A DNA stretch of 64,000 bases, from NCBI GenBank assembly GCA_964459995.1, contig CAYWOR010000001.1, forward strand, positions 186,001-250,000, read 5' to 3'. The translations under genes were made by a program, and so were the position numbers. Numbering within the stretch: position 1 is the stretch's first letter; each line of letters opens with the position of its first letter. The notes beneath the pieces are model-generated. The model had not been told where the DNA came from. It did not search any database and saw nothing but the letters and a program-made list of their open reading frames with translations. Source of the DNA: CAZSHG01 sp964459995 (GTDB taxonomy: Bacteria > UBP14 > UBA6098). Shown here one piece after another: positions 45,353 to 52,208 of the stretch.

Positions 45353-45994
45353 TTGCATAGAGCGGGAATCAAAATAGCCCTAATTCTTGTTGCAGGTGCG
45401 ATTATGGCGCAGGTAATACAACTTCCAGAGCCTCCGGGTGCGGAAATGTCGGTGCACGAGGCGATTGCCCAAAGGCGGAGCAGACGCGGTTATACTGAGG
45501 GCGGAATGACTCTCGAACAGATTAGCGAGGTCCTTTGGTCTGCCGCCGGAATCACTGCCGATGGCCGGTTCCGCGCCGCACCCAGCGCAGGTGCGACCTA
45601 CCCCATGGACACCTATCTCGTGGCTGGAAATGTTACCGGTCTCGAAAAGGGTATCTATCGATACATCGAACAGGAACATGCGTTGGAGTTGGTCAAACCG
45701 GGCGATTACATCAATGCCCTCGCGGATGCCGCGCTGGGGCAATCCTCACTGAGAAACGCCTCGGCGGTGGTCGGTCTTTTCGCAATCTACGAGCGAACCG
45801 CGAAACGCTACGGCGAACGCGCGGAACGCTATGTGCATATGGAAGCTGGCCATATCGGGCAGAATATTCATCTCGTCGCGGAGGCACTTAACCTCTCGAC
45901 TGTGATGATAGGCGCATTCAAGGACGACGAAGTCGCAGAACTTTTTGGAGTCGAAGGCGCACCGGTTTATTTCATGCCTCTCGGCCCGAGGTAG
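45353..45994 (+). CDS. exported SagB-like nitroreductase-family protein
   Basis: The 213-residue protein begins at TTG 45353 after AAGGGGG and opens with a signal peptide (IKIALILVAGAIMAQ). The rest is a SagB/ThcOx-type nitroreductase fold: IAQRRSRRGYTEG binds FMN phosphate, followed by EVLWSAAGIT, APSAGATYPMDTYLV and the C-terminal GHIGQNIHLVAEALNLSTV. Family members are FMN-dependent dehydrogenases; SagB proper oxidises azolines in peptide natural products. No precursor peptide or cyclodehydratase gene is nearby, so that pathway is unlikely. An exported member must either obtain FMN outside the cytoplasm or be exported folded; no twin-arginine motif is seen before the hydrophobic core. The gene ends in a strong terminator. 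Confidence 0.85.
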   Translation: MHRAGIKIALILVAGAIMAQVIQLPEPPGAEMSVHEAIAQRRSRRGYTEGGMTLEQISEVLWSAAGITADGRFRAAPSAGATYPMDTYLVAGNVTGLEKGIYRYIEQEHALELVKPGDYINALADAALGQSSLRNASAVVGLFAIYERTAKRYGERAERYVHMEAGHIGQNIHLVAEALNLSTVMIGAFKDDEVAELFGVEGAPVYFMPLGPR

Positions 45995-46018
45995 AAAAGG
46001 TTCGAAACTGTGCATAAG

Positions 46019-46061
46019 TGCTTCGGTAAGCTCGAAACAAGCAAGCCGAAGCATTTTTTTT
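46019..46061 (+). terminator. strong terminator after the SagB-like gene
   Basis: An 8-bp perfect stem TGCTTCGG/CCGAAGCA (46019-46026 with 46046-46053) and a run of eight T. It ends the transcription unit that includes the exported isomerase and nitroreductase. Confidence 0.9.
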
Positions 46062-46127
46062 GATTCAAAGTGATTTCGACTTAAATTCAGCGTCCCATTT
46101 ACCGAACAAGCGTTGCGATAATTTATT

Positions 46128-46156
46128 TTGACTTATTGTGCGCAAAAATGTATTTT
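46128..46156 (+). promoter_or_regulatory. promoter of the peptidase cluster
   Basis: TTGACT (46128-46133), a 17-base spacer and TATTTT (46151-46156). The -10 box ends 8 bases before the ATG at 46165 and there is no ribosome-binding site, so the transcript may be leaderless. Confidence 0.55.
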
Positions 46157-46164
46157 TTATAATT

Positions 46165-47442
46165 ATGAAAGAAAACTACAATAAAACTGTATTACCGAAC
46201 GGAACCAAAGTCCTCTCTCTGCCGCTGAAGGGGCGTTCTGGAGTCGCGGTTGGCGTTTGGATGGACATCGGATCGAGAGACGACCCAAAGGGCAACGAGG
46301 GCATGGCGCATCTCGTCGAACACCTTATGTTTAAGGGCACCGAGACTCGAACCGCACTTCAGATTGCCCGTGAGCTCGAGAATGTCGGCGGCTCCGGCGA
46401 TGCCTATACCTCGCGCGAGGAAACCTGCTATTACGCCTATTTGCCGGCGAAACATCTTCCGCTCGCCCTCGATATCACAGGCGATATGATCGCGCATTCG
46501 CGTATCGAAGAGGATGCTTTCCAGCGCGAAAAGAAGGTCGTCCTCGAAGAAATGGCGGAAATAGAGGACTCTCCACAGGAAACCGCCGTTGAATTCTTCC
46601 CCTCGGTGCTTTTTGGCGAGCATCCGCTCGGAAATTCGATTCTCGGAACTCCGGAAGGCATCGAATCGACTACTCGTGAAGATGTGCTGAGTTTTCTTCG
46701 TAAATACTACGTTTCCGGAAAAACTATCGTTGCGGCGGCTGGTAAGGTTGATCATGAGCAACTTTGCGAGCTGGCGGAAAAATATGTCTCCTTGCCGGTA
46801 AATCCAGTCTTAAACGGGAGAACAACTCCGCCATCGATGGATTCAGGGTTCATTAAATTGATAAAAAAAAGATCGGCACAGGTCAATATAATCCTCGGCG
46901 GCAAACTCTTTCCCATAAGCGATGAGCGCCGATATGCCTTCGCGATTCTTAACAAAATTCTCGGAATTGGTGCTTCGAGCCTTCTATTTCACAGGGTTCG
47001 CGAAGAGGCCGGAATCGGCTACGATGTGCACTCGTTCGGCGAATATTTCAATGATTGCGGCATTTGGGGTGTTTTCGGCGCGTTCGAGCAGAAATCGGTG
47101 GCGAAGTTTTTCGATATTCTTCGCGGAATTATGGACGACATTGTAGGCGGAATTATCGACGATGCCGCACTCAAAGAGAGTATAGACGGTCTTTCCGGTA
47201 GATTATTACTGCAAAAGGATTCAGTCAATTCGATGTTGAACCGCCTCGCAGAAAACGAGCTTCAACTTGGACGTTTTGTAACGGTTGACGAAAGCATCCA
47301 AAAACTCCGCACGGTTACTGCAGAACAAGTTCGTGAGCTTGCAGTCGAACTTTTCGATCCCAATGCTATGACAGGAATCGCGGTGGGGCCTGTCAATAAA
47401 AAAACATGCCCAAACTGGCTCGAATCGAGGGATATGGCATGA
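46165..47442 (+). CDS. M16 family (processing-peptidase-like) zinc peptidase
   Basis: A 425-residue pitrilysin-family protein. The zinc site HxxEH is H49-L-V-E-H53, with the downstream glutamate at about E129 (VVLEEMAEIED), at the family distance. Length and layout match the single-chain bacterial relatives of mitochondrial processing peptidase (PqqL/YmxG type), which act as dimers. No signal peptide, so it works in the cytoplasm. I take the ATG at 46165 (MKENYNKTVLPNGTKVL); a GTG nine codons upstream lies within the promoter. The stop overlaps dut (ATGA). Confidence 0.92.
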   Translation: MKENYNKTVLPNGTKVLSLPLKGRSGVAVGVWMDIGSRDDPKGNEGMAHLVEHLMFKGTETRTALQIARELENVGGSGDAYTSREETCYYAYLPAKHLPLALDITGDMIAHSRIEEDAFQREKKVVLEEMAEIEDSPQETAVEFFPSVLFGEHPLGNSILGTPEGIESTTREDVLSFLRKYYVSGKTIVAAAGKVDHEQLCELAEKYVSLPVNPVLNGRTTPPSMDSGFIKLIKKRSAQVNIILGGKLFPISDERRYAFAILNKILGIGASSLLFHRVREEAGIGYDVHSFGEYFNDCGIWGVFGAFEQKSVAKFFDILRGIMDDIVGGIIDDAALKESIDGLSGRLLLQKDSVNSMLNRLAENELQLGRFVTVDESIQKLRTVTAEQVRELAVELFDPNAMTGIAVGPVNKKTCPNWLESRDMA

Positions 47443-47885
47443 GTTCTGCGCCGGTTGCCAATGTGAAAATACTTCGCGAAGGTGCAAGACTTCCGGAGTT
47501 TATGAGCGCGGGTGCCGCCGGAGCGGATTTGAGAGCGTGTCTCGAATCACCGGTTGTTATTTTCCCCGGGAAAAGAGCGCTTGTGCCCACCGGAATCGCG
47601 CTCGAAATTCCAGTGGGTTATGAGGGTGAAATTCGCCCCAGAAGCGGTCTTGCGGCGAAACATGGCATTACATTGGTGAACTCGCCCGGCACAATCGACT
47701 CGGATTACCGTGGCGAAGTTCAGGTCATTATGATAAACCTCGGCGGCGAACCTTTCAAAATCGAAAACGGCGACAGAATCGCACAGATTCTAATTAACAG
47801 GGTCGAAATACCCGAATATCGAATTGTCGATGAACTCTCCGATACGCACCGCGACGAGGGTGGTTTCGGAAGCTCCGGCAGATAG
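47439..47885 (+). CDS. dut: deoxyuridine 5'-triphosphate nucleotidohydrolase
   Basis: The 148-residue dUTPase has all five trimer-family motifs in order: AGADLRA, RSGLAAKHG, GTIDSDYRGEVQV, GDRIAQILI and the C-terminal flap RDEGGFGSSGR. It converts dUTP to dUMP and pyrophosphate, keeping uracil out of DNA. The ATG at 47439 overlaps the M16 stop by 4 bases; a longer frame beginning within the M16 gene is not needed. Gene order M16 peptidase-dut is found in many bacteria. Confidence 0.97.
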   Translation: MSSAPVANVKILREGARLPEFMSAGAAGADLRACLESPVVIFPGKRALVPTGIALEIPVGYEGEIRPRSGLAAKHGITLVNSPGTIDSDYRGEVQVIMINLGGEPFKIENGDRIAQILINRVEIPEYRIVDELSDTHRDEGGFGSSGR

Positions 47886-47894
47886 GCGGAAATT

Positions 47895-49112
47895 ATGCTT
47901 AAAACACTTAAGAAAATTGCTTTCGAGCGCGTCGGCGGAACTCCCGAGGAGCTAAGAGCGCTTGAAATTCTCGCCGAGGAAGTTCGTGAAATTGGCGTCG
48001 AGGCACATTTTGAGCCTTTCGAAGTGCGAACCTTCCGTTTGGGAACGGGCATAGCCGAAATTCTCTCGGAACCGCCACAAAGTTTCAAAGCAAATCCCAT
48101 CGGTCTCACCGGCTCCGCCGATATTACCGCAAAGGCGCGCTATGTCGAAATTCCGAACATCGAAAACATGGACTCCGCGCGTGGCGAGATTATCCTGCTT
48201 CACAAAAGGATGTCCTACGACATTTATCGCAACCTCAAACGCCTTGGCGCAGAGGCTTTCATCCTAATCAACGAACCGGGCAAAACCCCCGGTTACCCAA
48301 TTGTTAAAGAGTCGCTTATCGAGGAATTCGGACGCACACCCGGCGCGGTTGTCAGCTACGAGGCCGCGAGGAAAATTATCTCAGCGAAAGAGAATATTCG
48401 CTTAACTCTTCAACAGGAAGATTTCACGGGGACAAGCCATAATTTAATTGCGATTATCCCCGGCGAAATCGATGACGAGCAGATAGTCATCGGTGCCCAT
48501 GCCGACAGCGTCGCAAGCTCACCCGGCGCGGTAGATAACGGTGCGGGATGTGTCGAAATGCTCGCCCTTATCGGCTATTTCGCGAAGAAAAAGCCTCGCA
48601 GAACCTTGCGTTTTTGTTTCTTCGGGAGCGAGGAGCTGGGGCTTTTGGGAAGCCGTGAATTTGTCCGCGCGCACGCCGACGAATTAAGCAAAATTCGGCT
48701 CATGGTCAATCTCGACCTCGGCGGCGATATTTTCGGCGAAGACAAGGCAATCGTTACCGGCTCGAACGAGCTTGCGAACTATATCGACTCGCGCAACAAA
48801 TTGGTGGGCATGGGATTACGGGTTTCGCGCGGTATTTATTCTAGCGATAACATGCCCTTCGCGTGGGCGGGAATCCCTGCGGTCAGTTTCGGGAGATCCG
48901 GTCTTGGTGCGAGTTTGGGACATTCTTGCGACGATGACATGCGCAATGTCAACGAAAACTCCCTGCGTTCCATCGCAAACATCGCGCTGACCTTCGTCGA
49001 TGAAATCGCCAATGCGCGCGTGATACCTTTCGAGAGAACCGTTCCCGACGATGTTATGAGCCAAATCGACAACTATTTTTACGAAAGGGCCGGCGAGAAA
49101 AGGTCGAAGTGA
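47895..49112 (+). CDS. M28 family aminopeptidase (cytoplasmic)
   Basis: The 405-residue protein has a central PA-like insertion (about 80-175) and a C-terminal M28 catalytic domain. Metal ligands and catalytic residues are clear: H in IGAHADSV, D in GAVDNGAG, the E-E pair in FGSEELGLLGS, D in NLDLGGDIFG and H in LGHSCDDD. M28 enzymes remove N-terminal amino acids using two zinc ions. Most bacterial relatives are exported, but this one lacks a signal peptide and starts directly MLKTLKKIAFERVGG. It follows dut by 9 bases and overlaps the next gene in GTGA. Confidence 0.9.
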   Translation: MLKTLKKIAFERVGGTPEELRALEILAEEVREIGVEAHFEPFEVRTFRLGTGIAEILSEPPQSFKANPIGLTGSADITAKARYVEIPNIENMDSARGEIILLHKRMSYDIYRNLKRLGAEAFILINEPGKTPGYPIVKESLIEEFGRTPGAVVSYEAARKIISAKENIRLTLQQEDFTGTSHNLIAIIPGEIDDEQIVIGAHADSVASSPGAVDNGAGCVEMLALIGYFAKKKPRRTLRFCFFGSEELGLLGSREFVRAHADELSKIRLMVNLDLGGDIFGEDKAIVTGSNELANYIDSRNKLVGMGLRVSRGIYSSDNMPFAWAGIPAVSFGRSGLGASLGHSCDDDMRNVNENSLRSIANIALTFVDEIANARVIPFERTVPDDVMSQIDNYFYERAGEKRSK

Positions 49113-50701
49113 AAAAATTTTCGATAATAATCGCGATTATAGCCGTTTCGAGCGCCTACGCGATAGTCTGCGGCTTGCCGGAAGTTGCTCGAACCCGCGC
49201 CCCGCTTATTTCCGAACGCCCGATCCTGCCATATTATTTTGACTCTGAGGCAGGTAACTTTCGAATCTGGTATCATCTCGCTACGGAAAATCCAGACAGC
49301 GGCATCGACCCAACTGATAATGACGACAGCGGCTACCCCGATTGGGCGGAACTCGCCGCAGAGTATCTCGAAAGAACCCGTGCAAAGCTGGTCGATTCTC
49401 TCGGCGCGAAACCGCCGGTGCCAGATTTCGGCAGGGGCGGCAACGACCGCACCGATGTGTATTTTGTCAATATGCGCCCCGGCCTTTATGGAATGACACA
49501 TGCCGACTCCACCCTTGCGAACGGCACAGCGACAGCATTTATTACTATCGACAATGATTTTGCGGGTTTTCCGACCTATGTCGGACGAGAAACCGACGCC
49601 CTCGCAGTAACATGTGCCCACGAGTTTTTTCACGCAATTCATTTTGCATACGGCACAAATATGACCTGGGTTTGGTGGATGGAGGCGACGGCGGTTTGGT
49701 CGGAGGAGCTGAATTTCCCGCATATAAACGACTATTTGCACTATCTCGATTATTTTCAGGAATACCCCTCCAAAGCTCTCAACGACGACACTCCCTCCGG
49801 CAGAATTTATGGCACAGTGCTTTTGCCGCTGTATATCGCCGCAAATTACGGCGAATCGGCGATTATAGATATTTGGGAACGAGTTCCTACTGCTGGGGTT
49901 TTCGTTGCGCTCGCGAATTGGGCGGACTCTGTCGGGATAACCCTCGACACCCTTTATGGCGATTTCGCACAGTGGAATCTATTTGTCGGCGAAAACAGCA
50001 GAGGCTGGGGTTACGCAGACGCCTTTTCGATGCCCGAACCGGCACGCATCTCCCGAAGTTCTCTGCCAACTTCCCTTCCGGGAGCAGGGAGCGCGGTTTA
50101 TGTCGATTTGACCGGCCAATTCGGTCTTCCGCCAAACCATACGGGCGGTGGTTGGGCAGAACTCGCGGCTATCGATACCGTCTCGGCGCTAATCAACGGC
50201 ATCTCGCCGAATTACCCGTCGGACACGAGGGACACAACCCTGAACATCTTCCGAAATCCCGACACTCTTGTCGGGCTGTGGCGTTATGACGCCATTGTCG
50301 CAGTAATCGCAAATCTTGACCGCCAGCATATCGTGCCGGCAAACCTCGGCGAATTGCTCATCGGCCCGGTTGTCAATGCCAAAGTCGATATGTTCCACAA
50401 TATCGAAAATCCACCCTTCCCGAACCCCTTCCGCTACGGCGAGGAAAGCGAGTTCCTCTATTTCCCCTACTCGCTCACAGAAAACAGCACAATTGCGCTA
50501 AATATATGGAATTCCGCCGGCGACCTCGTGTTCCACCTCGAAGACGCTACCAGCAAGGGTCTGCATCTAACACGCGAAGGCGCGTTGGCATGGCGGCCTC
50601 GAAATATGCATAACCAAAGGCTCGCGACAGGTATCTATATCTATCGTATCGCAGTCGAGAGCGACGAATATATCGGAAAAATATCCATCGTGAATCCATA
50701 A
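49109..50701 (+). CDS. exported HExxH metalloprotease (MXAN_6640-like) with C-terminal sorting domain
   Basis: A 530-residue exported protein starting at GTG 49109 in a GTGA overlap with the M28 gene. Signal peptide 1-18 (MKKFSIIIAIIAVSSAYA). A zinc motif HEFFH lies at residues 171-175, followed by WWMEATAVWSEE, whose E192 is a likely third ligand; this pattern is that of the MXAN_6640 family of putative metalloproteases. Residues about 325-430 form a beta-rich domain. The last ~90 residues (NPPFPNPFRYGEE to GKISIVNP) are a FlgD-like/type-IX sorting domain. Probably secreted to digest external protein, while the cytoplasmic M28, M42 and M16 enzymes next to it process the peptides; this division of labour is an inference. 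Confidence 0.85.
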   Translation: MKKFSIIIAIIAVSSAYAIVCGLPEVARTRAPLISERPILPYYFDSEAGNFRIWYHLATENPDSGIDPTDNDDSGYPDWAELAAEYLERTRAKLVDSLGAKPPVPDFGRGGNDRTDVYFVNMRPGLYGMTHADSTLANGTATAFITIDNDFAGFPTYVGRETDALAVTCAHEFFHAIHFAYGTNMTWVWWMEATAVWSEELNFPHINDYLHYLDYFQEYPSKALNDDTPSGRIYGTVLLPLYIAANYGESAIIDIWERVPTAGVFVALANWADSVGITLDTLYGDFAQWNLFVGENSRGWGYADAFSMPEPARISRSSLPTSLPGAGSAVYVDLTGQFGLPPNHTGGGWAELAAIDTVSALINGISPNYPSDTRDTTLNIFRNPDTLVGLWRYDAIVAVIANLDRQHIVPANLGELLIGPVVNAKVDMFHNIENPPFPNPFRYGEESEFLYFPYSLTENSTIALNIWNSAGDLVFHLEDATSKGLHLTREGALAWRPRNMHNQRLATGIYIYRIAVESDEYIGKISIVNP

Positions 50702-50711
50702 CGGAGGAAAT

Positions 50712-51746
50712 ATGAATTGGAAACTTTTAGAAGAGCTTTGCAACACTCCCGGTGTCTCCGGGCATGAACGCGCTGTTGCAGAGATTTTCAAGCGCGAAAC
50801 GGCGTCCTTCGCCAAAGAGGCGTGGTTCGATAACGTCGGCAACCTCATTGTCCATGTCGGCGGCGAAGGTCCTCGTGTGGCTCTCGATGCCCATTCCGAC
50901 GAGGTTGGGTTTATAGTTTCGCATATCGACGACAACGGTTTTGTGCGAGTTATCCCACTTGGAGGCGTAGATCCCCGAGTTTTCTATGCTCAGCGCGTTG
51001 TTGTCCATGGCAAGAGCGATTTGAAAGGTGTTGTCGGCGCGGCCCCGCCCCATCTGCTCGATAAAAACGCCGATCACGACAAGGCTGTGGCCATCGAGGA
51101 CGCCTTTATCGACCTCGGGTTGCCAATGAATGAAGTTAGGGACAAAGTCAAAATAGGCGATACTGTAACCTTCGACAGCATGGTCGAGGATTTGGGCTAT
51201 GCCTTCATCGGCAAGGCTTTCGACGACCGGCTCGGGCTTTTTGTCATAATCGAAGCGCTCAAAAAGGCGAAAAAAATCGCCTGCGATCTCTATCTTGTGG
51301 CGGCGGTTCAGGAGGAACGCGGCCTAAGAGGTGCCGGATGCGCGGCTTTCAGCGTAAAACCCGATATCGCAATCGCTCTCGAAGGCACTGTCTCCAACGA
51401 TCTACCCGGTGTGCCTTTGCATAGAAGGCTTGCATGTCAAAACAAAGGCGCGGAACTTCGCATTACAGACCGCTCTCTAATCGCGGATAGGGCATTGGTC
51501 GATTTTCTCGCCCAGATCGCCGAAAAGAACGGTGTCGATTACCAGTTTGTTGTGAAAAATGCGGGCACTACCAACGCCACATCCATTGAAACCTCCGCCG
51601 GAGGGGTGCGCGTGGCGGCAATCTCCGCACCCGTGAGATATATCCACAGCCCGATTGGCCTCGTTAAAAAGCATGATATCGAATGCCAAATCGACCTCCT
51701 CGCGAAATTTCTCGAAGTCGCTGACCAAGCGCCGCCGAGAAGATAA
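50712..51746 (+). CDS. M42 family glutamyl/lysyl aminopeptidase-type metallopeptidase
   Basis: A 344-residue cytoplasmic enzyme of the M42 (FrvX/TET-like) family. Ligand motifs in order: LDAHSDEVGFIVSHI, GKAFDDRLGLFV, AVQEERGLRGAG, and a C-terminal histidine in RYIHSPIGLV. M42 enzymes form tetrahedral dodecamers that shorten peptides from the N-terminus, or act as endoglucanase-like hydrolases in old annotations. The ATG follows GGAGGAAAT, 10 bases after the metalloprotease gene. It is the last gene of the peptidase cluster and is followed by a strong terminator. Confidence 0.93.
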   Translation: MNWKLLEELCNTPGVSGHERAVAEIFKRETASFAKEAWFDNVGNLIVHVGGEGPRVALDAHSDEVGFIVSHIDDNGFVRVIPLGGVDPRVFYAQRVVVHGKSDLKGVVGAAPPHLLDKNADHDKAVAIEDAFIDLGLPMNEVRDKVKIGDTVTFDSMVEDLGYAFIGKAFDDRLGLFVIIEALKKAKKIACDLYLVAAVQEERGLRGAGCAAFSVKPDIAIALEGTVSNDLPGVPLHRRLACQNKGAELRITDRSLIADRALVDFLAQIAEKNGVDYQFVVKNAGTTNATSIETSAGGVRVAAISAPVRYIHSPIGLVKKHDIECQIDLLAKFLEVADQAPPRR

Positions 51747-51773
51747 AAAATTTTTGCGTAACCGACATCGAAG

Positions 51774-51800
51774 GGGCGAGATTATGGCTCGCCCTTTTTT
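51774..51800 (+). terminator. terminator of the peptidase cluster
   Basis: A 7-bp stem GGGCGAG/CTCGCCC with a 7-base loop followed by six T, 27 bases after the M42 stop. Confidence 0.9.
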
Positions 51801-51891
51801 GATATACTTAATCGCTTAACCGCGCAGAATCTCAGTGGAGGCGAATCTGCGAAGGGCGAGACGGAATTATATATAATCGTAAAAATACTCC

Positions 51892-51921
51892 TTGCGAAAA
51901 AAGGTGTTAAAAGATTATATT
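51892..51921 (+). promoter_or_regulatory. candidate promoter of the comEC pair
   Basis: TTGCGA (51892-51897) and TATATT (51916-51921) with an 18-base spacer, about 33 bases before the start codon. A second TATAAT-like box near 51872 lacks a convincing -35. Confidence 0.4.
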
Positions 51922-51953
51922 TTCGTCGAGTCCACTTTAGAGAATCGAGAATT

Positions 51954-52208
51954 ATGCGACGCGAACAGTTACTTCAGGCACTGGAAGAACTCGCCGTGAA
52001 AATCGGCATCGAGATTCGATATGAAAAAATGGGCACGGTTTCCGGTGGTCTTTGTAGGATTCACGACGGGCGGGTAATCCTTATAAACAAAGGGCTTTCG
52101 GACGCGTCCAAAATCGAATTGCTCTCCGCCGAGTTGGCTTTAGAGAGCGACAAACTCGAGGACATTTACATTCTTCCGGAGATTCGCACGCGTTTGGGTC
52201 TTTCGTGA
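51954..52208 (+). CDS. conserved 84-residue protein preceding comEC
   Basis: The small protein starts MRREQLLQALEELAVKIGI, followed by IEIRYEKMG, a G-G-L-C-R-I-H-D-G-R turn with a single cysteine, and ILINKGLSDASKIELLSAEL. The pattern of short helix, hairpin and helix recurs in many uncultured-phylum genomes; I know of no function. No signal peptide or membrane segment. Its stop overlaps the comEC start in GTGA, so the two are translated together. A helper role for ComEC is conceivable but not supported by sequence. Confidence 0.75.
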   Translation: MRREQLLQALEELAVKIGIEIRYEKMGTVSGGLCRIHDGRVILINKGLSDASKIELLSAELALESDKLEDIYILPEIRTRLGLS

